Shown: positions 43,677 to 52,700 of the stretch, piece by piece | Layout: each line of letters starts with the position of its first letter | Numbering within the stretch: the first letter of the stretch is position 1 | From: Vibrio echinoideorum | GTDB lineage: Bacteria > Pseudomonadota > Gammaproteobacteria > Enterobacterales > Vibrionaceae | Reading direction: 5' to 3' | Length of the DNA stretch: 64,000 nucleotides | Assembly: GCF_024347455.1 (NCBI RefSeq) | Contig: NZ_AP025485.1 | Location: 8,316-72,315, forward strand | Position numbers and translations under genes: made by a program | Notes under the pieces: model-generated | Told to the model about the DNA's origin: nothing | Database searches by the model: none | Seen by the model: only the letters and a program-made list of their open reading frames with translations

Positions 43677-44084
43677 ATGAACCCAATGATTAAAACGTTA
43701 CTGAACATTCGCACTTTGCGAGCATTCTCTCGAGAATTAACTTTTGAGCAGCTTGAAGACGCACTGGATAAATTAACAACCGTGTATCTGGAACGCCAGG
43801 AAAGCGAAGAAGCTGAACGTGAAGCGCGCGCAGAAAAAGAGGCCAAAGTGGCTGAAATGGCAAAACAAATGTCAGAGAGTGGAATAGGGGTAGAGGACTT
43901 ACTGGCAGCGCTCTCTGGACAGCCAAAAACAAAAAAAATTCGTCAATCAAGACCCGCGAAATACCAATACACTGATGAGAGCGGCACTGAAAAAACATGG
44001 ACAGGACAAGGTCGCACACCTGCGGCCATTCAAACGAAATTAGATGCGGGTCAATCCATTGATGATTTTTTGATTAAGCGCTAG
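43677..44084 (+). CDS. hns: H-NS-like nucleoid protein
   Basis: A 135-aa protein with the full H-NS layout. The N-terminal dimerising helices (LNIRTLRAFSRELTFEQLEDALDKL) are followed by a charged coiled coil. The C-terminal DNA-binding domain (RPAKYQYTDESGTEKTWTGQ, then GRTPAAIQ and LDDFL-like end) holds the AT-hook-like loop TGQGRTP. H-NS silences AT-rich foreign DNA, and plasmid copies are known to mask the plasmid's own cargo. It lies at the border of an inserted block between traD and traG. Confidence 0.93.
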   Translation: MNPMIKTLLNIRTLRAFSRELTFEQLEDALDKLTTVYLERQESEEAEREARAEKEAKVAEMAKQMSESGIGVEDLLAALSGQPKTKKIRQSRPAKYQYTDESGTEKTWTGQGRTPAAIQTKLDAGQSIDDFLIKR

Positions 44085-44162
44085 TTTCCTTTTACTCAAA
44101 CAATGGCTTACTTATCATAGCCAGGCCTGCTGGGCTTATTTATCACGAGAGATAAGCCCACA

Positions 44163-44258
44163 ATGACCCAACATTTCGACGAGAATGATACCTTACTGAA
44201 GTCAGAGACGGTATTTATGAAAGGGCTCGGAGACGCCAAAAAAAGCGCCGAAATATGA
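44163..44258 (+). CDS. Possible 31-aa peptide or gene remnant
   Basis: An ATG-to-TGA frame of 32 codons has natural-looking composition (ENDTLLKSETVFMKGLGDAK). The ribosome site is weak (GAGATAAGCCCACA). It may be a remnant of a longer gene. The rest of the 44085-44664 gap holds only the repeat at 44487 and no frame I trust. Confidence 0.25.
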   Translation: MTQHFDENDTLLKSETVFMKGLGDAKKSAEI

Positions 44259-44486
44259 CCATAATACGAATAAAATACCATTAATGAGCTTCTAGCATTT
44301 AAACGAATAGGGGGGCTGTACCTATTTCAGAGGAAAGTCCAATGTGAGTCGCCACCCCTTTATTTCTAAGGGCTGAATGTTGAAGGCTGTTTCTTAGGCC
44401 ATCTCTTATGGCGTCATGTTACTTGGTAATTAAGGTACGACAGAATCGCTTGGTGATCACACTTGAAGCCAATCATCTGAAACACG

Positions 44487-44565
44487 TTTTTGGACAAAAC
44501 CTTGCAAGTTCTTTTGCTAAATTAGAAAACCATCAATAACTACAGGTATGGCAAATTTACTTGTG
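44487..44565 (+). repeat. Copy of the ~100-bp interspersed repeat
   Basis: It opens TTTTTGGACAAAACC, then CTAAATTAGAAAAC and ACTACAGGTATGGCAAATT, matching the copies in the first 13 kb. Its presence here, 32 kb away, ties this inserted block to the cargo region. Confidence 0.55.
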
Positions 44566-44664
44566 AAGAGCTAGTGCGATGAGTAACATCGCACTAGCAA
44601 AAGTATTGGTTTAGGTGCGTATTAAGTGACGTTACGTTAAATGCTCACCTAATCCATCAGTACG

Positions 44665-46563
44665 CTAAACTATCACATAAGGACTTGAGACGCAGGATGC
44701 GTAGCGCTTGGAGCTCGAAAAGCTAGAGACAACGACGCCTTCGCCCAGGTTTACGTCGTAATGGATACCAGCAGCATAAGTAGTCGCCGACCAATAGCTG
44801 AGGATGGTCGGCCAACCGCGCGCGGTAAACATATTACCAGATACGTCGGATAGCTCATTTTTTAACTCGTCTCTTTTTGCTAAATGCCAGTTCGTTCGTC
44901 CGCCGAGTTTATAGGTGTTATAGCTATCGCACAGTAGAGATGCATTATTCTGGTCGAATTGGTAAAAACTACCCTCAGGGCCGTAAGTGTCGTCTGTAGA
45001 TAAAATACCGTTATTAGCACTACCGCCAATGCTGTCTAGGTAAGCCACTGATGGTGAACTGGTAAATAACTTACCATTACCTGTATCGAAGATATCAATA
45101 CATGCACCCGCCAAATCAGCACATATACTCACACCCACCGGACTACTGGTCACACCATCTTTGCTGGCTGTGAGTGTCGTACTGCCCTCCTCAACACCTG
45201 TCAATAAACCATCTGATGACACGGTAGCCTTATCCGTATCGATAGATGTCCACGTCGCTGAGCTAGAGATGTCAAAAGTCGTCACATCACTGAATGTCGC
45301 CATTGCCACCAACTGCTGAGTTTGACCTTTCTGAATATTCACAGGCGAAGGCGTTACTTGAATCGATGTGATAAAGGCAAGCCTGACGGTTACGTTAACC
45401 GGACTACTGGTCTTACCATCCTTACTGGCCGTGAGTGTCGTATTACCCGCTTCAACTGCAGATAATAAACCGGTTGGTGACACGGTAGCCGTATCCGTAT
45501 CGATAGATGTCCACGTCGCTGAGCTAGAGATGTCAAAAGTCGTCATATCACTGAATGTCGCCATCGCCACCAACTGCTGAGTCTGACCTTTCGGAATATT
45601 CACAGACGAAGGCGTTACTTGAATCGATGTGATAAAGCCAGGCGTGATGGTTACGTTAACGGTATTACTGGAATAACCACCTTTGCTGGCCGTGAGTGTC
45701 GTATTACCCGCTTCAACTGCAGATAATAAACCGGTTGGTGACACGGTAGCCGCATCCGTATCGATAGGTGTCCACGTCACTGAGCTAGAGATGTCAGATG
45801 AAGTCATATCACTGTACGTCGCTGTTGCAGTTAACTGTTGAGTCTGACCTTTCGTAATACTCACAGACGAAGGCGTCACTTGAATGGCAGTAATGACCGC
45901 CCCAGTAACATTTACCATCACCATGTTACTGGTCACACTATCCTTCGTGGCCGTGAGTGTAGTATTACCCGCTTCAACCGCAGATAATAAACCGGTTGGT
46001 GACACGGTAGCCGCATCCGTATCGATAGGTGTCCACGTCACTGAGCTAGAGATGTCAGATGAAGTCATATCACTGTACGTCGCTGTTGCGGTTAACTGTT
46101 GAGTCTGACCTTTCGCAATATTCACAGGCGAAGGGGTTACTTGAATGGCAGTAATGAACGCTGCCGAAACATTCACGTCCACCGTATTACTGGTGATGCC
46201 ATCTTTGGTGGCCATAAGTGTAGTATTACCCACTTCAACCGCAGATAATAAACCGGTTGGTGACACGGTAGCCGTATCCGTATCGATAGGTGTCCACGTC
46301 ACTGAGCTAGAGATGTCAGATGAAGTCATATCACTGTACGTCGCTGTTGCGGTTAACTGTTGAGTCTGACCTTTCGCAATATTCACAGGCGAAGGGGTTA
46401 CTTGAATGGCAGTAATGAACGCTGCCGAAACATTCACGTCCACCGTATTACTGGTGCTGCCATCTTTGGTGGCCATAAACGCACCTTCTGAATTACAGCC
46501 GCTTAATAGAATTAGTAGCGGTAAAACCACAAGGGCAAGAAAACCTTTAAAAAATGGATTCAT
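44665..46563 (-). CDS. Lipoprotein with five Big2 (Ig-like) repeats and a DUF1566-like C-terminal domain
   Basis: A 632-aa protein. A lipoprotein signal with lipobox LLSGC leads, then five ~87-residue bacterial Ig-like (Big2) units (each with FITxIQVTPSxVNI-KGQTQQL and ATVSPTGLLSAVE). The C-terminal domain contains DDTYGPEGSFYQF, TNWHLAKRDEL and WSATTY, as in DUF1566/Lcl domains. The first few residues after the lipobox (GAFMATKDGSTSNTVDVNV) are a leftover end of one Big2 unit, so a deletion between repeats is likely. It is a surface-exposed adhesin-like protein in the place where F carries entry-exclusion genes; the barrel gene upstream may share its operon. Confidence 0.85.
   Translation of the reverse strand: MNPFFKGFLALVVLPLLILLSGCNSEGAFMATKDGSTSNTVDVNVSAAFITAIQVTPSPVNIAKGQTQQLTATATYSDMTSSDISSSVTWTPIDTDTATVSPTGLLSAVEVGNTTLMATKDGITSNTVDVNVSAAFITAIQVTPSPVNIAKGQTQQLTATATYSDMTSSDISSSVTWTPIDTDAATVSPTGLLSAVEAGNTTLTATKDSVTSNMVMVNVTGAVITAIQVTPSSVSITKGQTQQLTATATYSDMTSSDISSSVTWTPIDTDAATVSPTGLLSAVEAGNTTLTASKGGYSSNTVNVTITPGFITSIQVTPSSVNIPKGQTQQLVAMATFSDMTTFDISSSATWTSIDTDTATVSPTGLLSAVEAGNTTLTASKDGKTSSPVNVTVRLAFITSIQVTPSPVNIQKGQTQQLVAMATFSDVTTFDISSSATWTSIDTDKATVSSDGLLTGVEEGSTTLTASKDGVTSSPVGVSICADLAGACIDIFDTGNGKLFTSSPSVAYLDSIGGSANNGILSTDDTYGPEGSFYQFDQNNASLLCDSYNTYKLGGRTNWHLAKRDELKNELSDVSGNMFTARGWPTILSYWSATTYAAGIHYDVNLGEGVVVSSFSSSKRYASCVSSPYVIV
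45120..46480 (-). repeat. Five tandem 261-bp Big2-coding repeats
   Basis: The units are in frame and very similar at the DNA level, most of all the two nearest the 5' end of the gene. They are prone to recombination and copy-number change. Confidence 0.8.
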
Positions 46564-46574
46564 AACAATACGAC

Positions 46575-47177
46575 CTAGTCTTGAAACTGAACGTTGGAGG
46601 AATCAACTCGCGCGGGTTGAGTAGTCTGCCCAAAGGTATAAGCAAGGCTTACCAACGCTGCGTGGCTATCGTATTTTCCGGTGTTTGATTTACCTAGACC
46701 ATCAATGTACTGATAGCCGACGGATAAACTGAAACTCGGCGTAAAGACATAACTCACCCCGACCTCACCTAAAGGAGAGAAACCGGTCGCACTGAGCTTA
46801 TCTGACGAAAGCGACTTTTTTTCCATATCCCAATAGGATGCACCAAGTCTCCCGTACAGACTCACGTTGTCTTGCAGATACCAATCGTAACGTAAGGCAC
46901 TTTCAATTAACCACGTTTTAACATTGACCGATGTGGCATCCGCCTTTAAGTCATCATGATATTGATAGCCGACATCCCAACGCCAAGCTGGAGATAGCTG
47001 CAACCCACCATAAATCCCCCCAATCGCTCCATTTGGGTCTGAGTGTTGATAAGTATCATCGGAAGCCCATTGATACCCCCCTTGCACACCAATAAAAAAC
47101 TGAGTAGACCCCGTATCGGCAAACACAGGAACACTCAACAAACTCGTCAGTAATATTATTTTTCTCATCGCCTTCAC
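46575..47177 (-). CDS. OmpA-like outer-membrane beta-barrel protein
   Basis: A 200-aa protein with signal peptide (MRKIILLTSLLSVPVFA) and eight-strand barrel-like alternation: FFIGVQGGYQWASDD, WRWDVGYQYHDDL, VSLYGRLGASYW and SLSVGYQYIDGLGKS. The closing LVSLAYTFGQ ends in an aromatic, as OmpA-type barrels do. The start is GTG (47177) or the ATG at 47168; the ribosome site is poor either way. An 8-bp tandem repeat lies directly upstream. It probably forms an operon with the Big2 lipoprotein 12 bases after it. Possible surface exclusion or adhesion role. Confidence 0.8.
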   Translation of the reverse strand: MKAMRKIILLTSLLSVPVFADTGSTQFFIGVQGGYQWASDDTYQHSDPNGAIGGIYGGLQLSPAWRWDVGYQYHDDLKADATSVNVKTWLIESALRYDWYLQDNVSLYGRLGASYWDMEKKSLSSDKLSATGFSPLGEVGVSYVFTPSFSLSVGYQYIDGLGKSNTGKYDSHAALVSLAYTFGQTTQPARVDSSNVQFQD

Positions 47178-47221
47178 GTTATTAAGTTATTAAGTTATTA
47201 AGTTATTAAGTTATTAAGTTG
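47178..47221 (-). repeat. 8-bp tandem repeat (GTTATTAA x5.4) before the barrel gene
   Basis: Five full units and a partial one lie immediately before the start codon. Each unit on the minus strand contains TTAATAAC, close to a -10 box. Slippage would change promoter or leader spacing by 8 bases. Confidence 0.85.
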
Positions 47222-47267
47222 TATCACTTTTAGTGATGATTTTGCAACTAAATGATGTGCAACCTTT

Positions 47268-47510
47268 CAAAAACGGGTGTTCATTATTCCTATTATGTAA
47301 AACCCGCGAGTTAGCCACCAGAAACAGACCTCATAGCGCCTCAAACGCTCTTAGCGAAAATTTACGACACTTAACCAAGGCAATGCACATCCAAAAGGCA
47401 TTGTAAGTTTGTGACACTTTCAGAGCGATTTACAGCAAGAATTGACATCTTTTTGATTCAACCAAAGTTCATACCGAATCGACGAAAAGTACACCTTAAT
47501 GGACGGTCAT
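47268..47510 (-). repeat. Right copy of the ~240-bp long inverted repeat
   Basis: The reverse complement of 3389-3626 with scattered changes. It is non-coding. The palindrome at 47524 lies beside its outer end as in the left copy. Confidence 0.75.
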
Positions 47511-47523
47511 AAAGCAAACCAAC

Positions 47524-47546
47524 TAAATCATTGCAACAATGATTTA
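47524..47546. repeat. Palindrome TAAATCATTG-CAA-CAATGATTTA
   Basis: 10-bp arms. The same core is found at 3344, 5764 (inside a terminator) and 6639. From here to 47800 I see only a TTTGGACATAAATCGTTTAG fragment of the ~100-bp repeat and no trustworthy gene. Confidence 0.55.
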
Positions 47547-47800
47547 GGGTTTAAGACCTACGGAGTAAGACCGAGATTGAATGATATTTGGACATAAATC
47601 GTTTAGAGCCGATGATCTAACTCTTGCGTTCCACATGCCCTGATATTGCGCAAAAACGATCAATCTTTATTGGAATCGACAACGACGGTATCTTGCATTG
47701 GTTTTCTCCAAGCGTAATCAAGCAAGCTTGGCGCCTCTTCAGTCGCCTAACTTGGGTGCCAGTGGCGGGGGGAAGAATATCTTCGTTGTTATCACCCATG

Positions 47801-47830
47801 AAAAAGGCACTCCGTGTGGCGTGCCTTTTT
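47801..47830. terminator. Terminator between the inserted block and the tra genes
   Basis: AAAAAGGCAC / GTGCCTTTTT with a 10-base loop that itself can partly pair. It works in both directions. Confidence 0.85.
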
Positions 47831-47854
47831 AGAGTGTGGTTGGCGTTAAGGAGG

Positions 47855-48409
47855 CTAGTATTTAAAGCCCACCAAACGGTGCGATTGCGGCACTTGGTCG
47901 TAACACGGGTATTTGTTTTGTAAGCCATACATAATCAAGCCTGTTGTATAACTAAACGCAGCAACACCATCAAACTCATCGAAAGCTTTTGGATCGTGTT
48001 TTAAATCTCTTTCTAATGCCTCCCAAATGATGTTCTCTATGAACTCGGTCGGGTTTTTCGCGTTGTGACTGACCGTTTTCAAGCTGCCGCCTGCTGGACA
48101 AAACCACGGCACCACATTGGTCTGGATTTGTTGGTTAATACTGCCGATGTGCGCGGCTTGCATTCCCCACAAAAACGCTTTGAGCTTAGCGTTCTGTTCG
48201 GTGCCAGGTTGGTCAAGGTAGCGGATGAAATAGGACAGGTTGTCGACCTGTTCCATCTTCTCTTGCTTATATTTTGATAAGTCATCCGATTGGTACTTGG
48301 TGTTCAGTTTCACGATAAGCTGCTCTAACGCGGGGCTTTTGTGCCACGGCTGCGCCATAGCCGGTAGGCTCACCAACACACTGAGTAAACCGCCTATTAT
48401 CCATTTCAT
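47855..48409 (-). CDS. Secreted protein downstream of traG, entry-exclusion candidate
   Basis: A 184-aa protein with signal peptide (IIGGLLSVLVSLPAMA). The mature part has two Cys (VPWFCPAGGSL and KYPCYDQ) and a helical pattern (LKAFLWGMQAAHIGSINQQ, then PTEFIENIIWEALERD). This vaguely resembles Rap1a/Tai-type periplasmic immunity proteins. It is the last gene of the long minus-strand tra run, 78 bases after traG. In F the genes after traG are traS and traT (entry and surface exclusion), so a protective role is plausible but unproven. Confidence 0.6.
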   Translation of the reverse strand: MKWIIGGLLSVLVSLPAMAQPWHKSPALEQLIVKLNTKYQSDDLSKYKQEKMEQVDNLSYFIRYLDQPGTEQNAKLKAFLWGMQAAHIGSINQQIQTNVVPWFCPAGGSLKTVSHNAKNPTEFIENIIWEALERDLKHDPKAFDEFDGVAAFSYTTGLIMYGLQNKYPCYDQVPQSHRLVGFKY

Positions 48410-48487
48410 ATGTCACTCCAACCCTCACCAATATAGGCACCATATTAACACAGTTTACTATGTGTTTAAATATACAGCGCTGTGTTT

Positions 48488-51304
48488 TTAACCATTATCT
48501 TTAGGCGGCATGAGGGGATAGCCCGCAACGGGATAATTGGCCACTTCAGTCGATTTAATGGGTGTAGTATCGACTTCCGCCTCGACTTTATTTTGCACCC
48601 CATGATTGCCTTCGACGGTCGGGGTTGGGGCCGTCTGCACCTCATTTTGCAAATGTCCCGCGTAGAGTAAAGCATTCCCTTTCACGTTATGGTAAGCACT
48701 GTCGACAAACAACTCGCCACTCTCATTGACCTTAAACATATCAGCGGCCACCTCCTGTGTTTGGGCTAACGATTGTTCAGCGCCTGTATTAGCCAGCGTT
48801 TTTTGCTCAGGCGTGAGCGTTGGCGTTTGCCCTAAGTCCTTGGGCTGATACAAAGATTTGAGCTCATTGAGTGACGTTTTTGAGGTGTTGACGCCGTATT
48901 GCTCCTGAAAGCCATCGGTACGGGTGTAGTCCTCAAAAGCGCGCCTAACGTCTTGCATGTCTTCCGGTTGACTGGCGTTCATCAAGCGGGCCATTTTTTC
49001 TGTGTCTCCACGTGTCGATTTCTCTAAATATTGCTGGAAACCGGTGATGGCACTGGCACTGAAATTCACCGTGTCGTTTTTCAATCTCGATTGCATGTGG
49101 CTTAGGCTGTCGACCTGTGCGTTCGATTCATTGACCGCGGCCGCGGTTTGTTGAGTGCGCTGCGCATTGATCGCAAAGTCGTGCGCGTATTGCTCAGCTT
49201 CACTGCGATTTTCTTTCGCATCGAGTGTGCGGCCTGCACGCTGCATCTCCGTCGCCCCTTCACTGTATTGCGAAGTCGCTTGGGCTAAGGCTTGTTTCTG
49301 CTCTGCGTTCATGTGATTGAATGACTCTCTATCCTCCTCACTCCAACTGGCACCGGCTTTGGCGCTCGTCCCAAAGAATTTCGGGGTGCCCACTTCAACG
49401 CCGGCATTTTTCGCCGCCACATACGCCTGCGCTTGATCATGCGTCCAGCCCATGGTCTCAGACACACTCTGAATCGCCGAGTCCATTTTCGAGTGGGATT
49501 GACTGATTTGCCCTTCGGTCGACATCGTTTGACCGTCGCCATAAGAGCGGTTTTTACTCCAGTTGTCGTTCCAACGGTCACTTTGCTGGAAGCCTTTCGA
49601 GAAGCTGTCGTTGAAACTGTTCATATTCTGCGTCTGCGCGGTTTTTGCGTCCGAATATTGGTCGTTGACGCTGTTTTGCAGCATGTTCGAGGCTTGCGCT
49701 TGCCATAAGGGTTTGGATTCCGCTTCCTGCGCGTTATACAGCCTGCGGCCATCTTCATTTTGTAAGCTCGTGATGCTTGACCCATCCCGCTGCTGCGCGG
49801 TGTTCATCCCGGTTCTGAGCAGCATGTTGTCATCAAACTTGTTGGCTGAGGTGTTATTGAGGCTGTGGTTTTGCATTTGCAGATTACCAAAGTCCATGTT
49901 ACCGGTGGAAGACGCCGCAGAGACGCGGGCGTTGGTACTGTTGATCATCCCCGCCAGTTGGTAGTTCATGGCTTGCGCCGCGGCCACGCCCCCTTGCAAT
50001 ATTTTCCCCGCAAGCACTGGAATGGTCATCATCAAAAATCCGGCCATGTAGCCGTAGCGCATGTGCAGCTCATCAATCGCATTGCTGTTCGATAATGAGA
50101 GTCCTCGCATTGGATTCGCGGTCGCGCTTGAGTGCGACTCAAGTGTCCACGTCATGATCGCATTGAGTATCGCAAACAGGGCCGGCCAAGTGGCGAGGTA
50201 GGCGAACGTCTTGATGTAGTTGGTCAGAACCATCTTGGTGAGCGCCGGAATGAGCGCCGCCGCAGCGACCATGAACCCTAAACAGCTAAACAGGGTAAAG
50301 AGCATCGTATGCAACATCGGGATAAACTCTCTGGCCTGCATGCCAAGGGTCGCCCACATCGAGGTTTGTTGCATCTTGTTCGAGGTGTACGCGTAATTCA
50401 TCGCACTGGCGGACGGGTCGAGGGTGTTGATGCTGTAACGCATCGCGTTCATCGCCATGTTGTGCTTGAGGACATCGACCGCGTTGTTGCTGATACCAAT
50501 GAATTTCTGATAACTGTTCGACATCGCATTTTTTACGTGCGCCTTATAGGTCGACGCTTTGTCGCCGTGCAGGTAGGTCGCAATCAAATCGAGCTCAATC
50601 GCCGCGGAGGTGGTGAATTGGGCCTTGATGTCAGGGTACACCTCTTCGCAGGTTTTAAAGGTTTGGTTGAGGTCGTTGAGTATCACACCGCGCAGTGGGC
50701 TCATGTTTTTGGTATCTAAGAAAGCAAACGTGTCCGGCGCGTTCATGAGTGCGTTCCAGGTGTACTTTTTATTGATTTGGATGTCGCCAATAATGCAGTT
50801 TTGGAAAAAGTCATTCCATAACCGGCGCAGCGCCACGTCTTTTAAATCACTTTGACGCGACAACTGATACAACTCGGACCCAAACATCATGCCGGTGCGA
50901 CCGTAACGCTCATCGTCGGTGGTGGTAAAAATGGACTCGATGGCGTCGGCTGTACCGACCATCATGGTCGAAAAGAACCACGTCGGCAGGGCAATGAGAT
51001 AGGGCACGTTGGCCACCGAATACCCCGCCGTTGGCTCGGTCTTATCGATGACTTGCATGGTGACGGTTTGTTTTATCAACATCGAAGGCACCAGGGCGAA
51101 CACAATGGCCCAAATGTAGATGTGTTTGGGGTTACGTGTCGCCACAAAGTACGCGTATGTCATCGCGGCGCCTATCATCAAAGAGATGGACATCATTGAG
51201 GCGAACGATTGGCTGACAAAAAAAGTGGCGATGGCATTGAGCGCCTTTTGTATCGCCGCGCCTTGGGTGTAAGTGTAATATTCGAGTGTCACATTAGCCT
51301 CCAA
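48488..51304 (-). CDS. traG: TraG, mating-pair stabilisation and channel protein
   Basis: A 938-aa protein. The N-terminal ~480 residues contain several membrane segments (SMMSISLMIGAAMTYAYF, LPTWFFSTMMVGTADAIES, MLFTLFSCLGFMVAAAAL, AGFLMMTIPVLAG), typical of TraG-N. A long Gln/Asn/Ser-rich periplasmic tail follows. F TraG is also 938 aa. It takes part in pilus assembly and mating-pair stabilisation and is the target of entry exclusion through its C-terminal part. It overlaps the end of traH by 11 bases. Confidence 0.93.
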   Translation of the reverse strand: MEANVTLEYYTYTQGAAIQKALNAIATFFVSQSFASMMSISLMIGAAMTYAYFVATRNPKHIYIWAIVFALVPSMLIKQTVTMQVIDKTEPTAGYSVANVPYLIALPTWFFSTMMVGTADAIESIFTTTDDERYGRTGMMFGSELYQLSRQSDLKDVALRRLWNDFFQNCIIGDIQINKKYTWNALMNAPDTFAFLDTKNMSPLRGVILNDLNQTFKTCEEVYPDIKAQFTTSAAIELDLIATYLHGDKASTYKAHVKNAMSNSYQKFIGISNNAVDVLKHNMAMNAMRYSINTLDPSASAMNYAYTSNKMQQTSMWATLGMQAREFIPMLHTMLFTLFSCLGFMVAAAALIPALTKMVLTNYIKTFAYLATWPALFAILNAIMTWTLESHSSATANPMRGLSLSNSNAIDELHMRYGYMAGFLMMTIPVLAGKILQGGVAAAQAMNYQLAGMINSTNARVSAASSTGNMDFGNLQMQNHSLNNTSANKFDDNMLLRTGMNTAQQRDGSSITSLQNEDGRRLYNAQEAESKPLWQAQASNMLQNSVNDQYSDAKTAQTQNMNSFNDSFSKGFQQSDRWNDNWSKNRSYGDGQTMSTEGQISQSHSKMDSAIQSVSETMGWTHDQAQAYVAAKNAGVEVGTPKFFGTSAKAGASWSEEDRESFNHMNAEQKQALAQATSQYSEGATEMQRAGRTLDAKENRSEAEQYAHDFAINAQRTQQTAAAVNESNAQVDSLSHMQSRLKNDTVNFSASAITGFQQYLEKSTRGDTEKMARLMNASQPEDMQDVRRAFEDYTRTDGFQEQYGVNTSKTSLNELKSLYQPKDLGQTPTLTPEQKTLANTGAEQSLAQTQEVAADMFKVNESGELFVDSAYHNVKGNALLYAGHLQNEVQTAPTPTVEGNHGVQNKVEAEVDTTPIKSTEVANYPVAGYPLMPPKDNG

Positions 51305-52700
51305 AGGACAGGTTCTGCAGCAGTTGTTTGTTGATTTTGCTCATCGCTTCCGAGTCGCTCTCTTTATACGCCTGCGTCAATTGCTCTTGGGTCAATATCA
51401 CACGTTTCGCTTTGTCTGAGAGTCCATTGGTGAAGTCGCGAGCGCGGTCGATGTCTGACATGATTAAAGCGATGTCCTTGCTGTCCACTTGCGTGTGGTT
51501 CAGTGACGTGGTCACCACCGTCAGCATGTTTCTGAGGTAGCGGGTCAGCAACTCAACCGAGATGACGCGCGCGTACGCCGAAAAGTTCGGGTAACGGTTG
51601 CTTCTGACTGAGCCGATGAACACCGCCAGCACCGGCGTGTCGGTGTACTCCAAAAAGCTTTTTTGATTGTCGGTGAGCCCCGTATCATTGGCGACACTGA
51701 TGTATAAGGCTTCTAACGTTTGACGAATACGCACTTCGAGCCCTTTGTCTTGCGCTAAAGTCAGCTCTTTTTTCTGCGGAGACAAACAGGCTTTCTCATC
51801 GGTGTTATCACACTTGTAATACTCAATCTTCCCCCCTTTGAGCATCGCGTCCACCAAGTTATTGTTGTCCGCTAACAAGGAGGCGTAGTATTTGGGGCGA
51901 CCGTTTGCGTCATAAATATACGTCCCTGACAGGCTCATCAAAAATTCAGCCAGCGCTTTATCTCCCGCTAACCAGCCATTTTTAAGCGCCGCTGACCAAA
52001 CGATGTTGTGGCTGGTCTTGGCGATGTCTTCCAACCCAGCACTGCCATCCGCGCGAGCGCGTGCGACCTGTGCGTTCGACTGACCGCCCACACCACACTC
52101 CACTTGCGCGCCGACCCAATCATCAAACACGTTGCCTTTGGTGCCGATGGTGGCGCAGACGTGCTTTTTCGCCGCCGGACCGCCAAAGGTAGCGGCCAGT
52201 CCACTGACCCCCGCCTGCGCCGCTTCACAAGAGTTGATCGACTGATTGAGAAACTTATCGGCAATGTTTTGCAGGTTGTCACGAATTTGTTTGATTTGTG
52301 GCGCCCAGACTTGAAGCGCTAAGTCGACCGCAAACGGCGCCGCGTTTTGCACCACCGCTTTGCCAAATTGCACGAGACCGTCGGCGTTGATATGAGAAAA
52401 TCCCCCCATGAAGGCGTCAATCCCGCCACAACCCATTGAGACCTCGGGCAAGTGCACGCTCATGAGCTGCGCACTTTTTATGGGGGTGCGAGCATACAAA
52501 GAGCCGCCATTGTAATAATTCGCGGCTTGGCCTTTGAAAGCATTGGGGTGGGTGACATTGGCGTTGTAACCGAGACCATTAAAAAAACCGTCTAACGACG
52601 AATTGACGCCGCCGGCGTAGGAAGCGCCAGTGAGTAACCCGCTGAGCATCAAGGCGATAAGACGGGCTCGCCCTGGTGGGGTGTGGTGGGGTCGGATCAT
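51294..52700 (-). CDS. traH: TraH, pilus assembly protein
   Basis: A 468-aa protein. A signal peptide (LIALMLSGLLTGASYAGG) is followed by the TraH pattern. This has SSLDGFFNGLGYNANVT, MGCGGIDAFMGGFSHINAD near residue 90, and conserved Cys in SINSCEAAQA, KKHVCATIG and QVECGVGG. TraH is a periplasmic protein needed for F-pilus extension, working with TraF, TrbB and TraU, W and N. Its start overlaps the trbB stop (ATGA). Confidence 0.93.
   Translation of the reverse strand: MIRPHHTPPGRARLIALMLSGLLTGASYAGGVNSSLDGFFNGLGYNANVTHPNAFKGQAANYYNGGSLYARTPIKSAQLMSVHLPEVSMGCGGIDAFMGGFSHINADGLVQFGKAVVQNAAPFAVDLALQVWAPQIKQIRDNLQNIADKFLNQSINSCEAAQAGVSGLAATFGGPAAKKHVCATIGTKGNVFDDWVGAQVECGVGGQSNAQVARARADGSAGLEDIAKTSHNIVWSAALKNGWLAGDKALAEFLMSLSGTYIYDANGRPKYYASLLADNNNLVDAMLKGGKIEYYKCDNTDEKACLSPQKKELTLAQDKGLEVRIRQTLEALYISVANDTGLTDNQKSFLEYTDTPVLAVFIGSVRSNRYPNFSAYARVISVELLTRYLRNMLTVVTTSLNHTQVDSKDIALIMSDIDRARDFTNGLSDKAKRVILTQEQLTQAYKESDSEAMSKINKQLLQNLSFGG

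Noticed and set aside
45120..46480. CRISPR-like regular repeats
   Set aside because: The 261-bp repeats are in-frame Big2 coding units of one lipoprotein and have no unique spacers.
47624..47923. Open frame on the + strand opposite the end of the 184-aa gene
   Set aside because: It runs through a perfect terminator and over the antisense of a signal-peptide gene, with no ribosome site and unnatural composition.
50309..51199. Several long + strand frames inside traG, traH and traC
   Set aside because: They are Arg/His-rich mirror frames of GC-rich, strongly conserved tra genes with no independent start signals.
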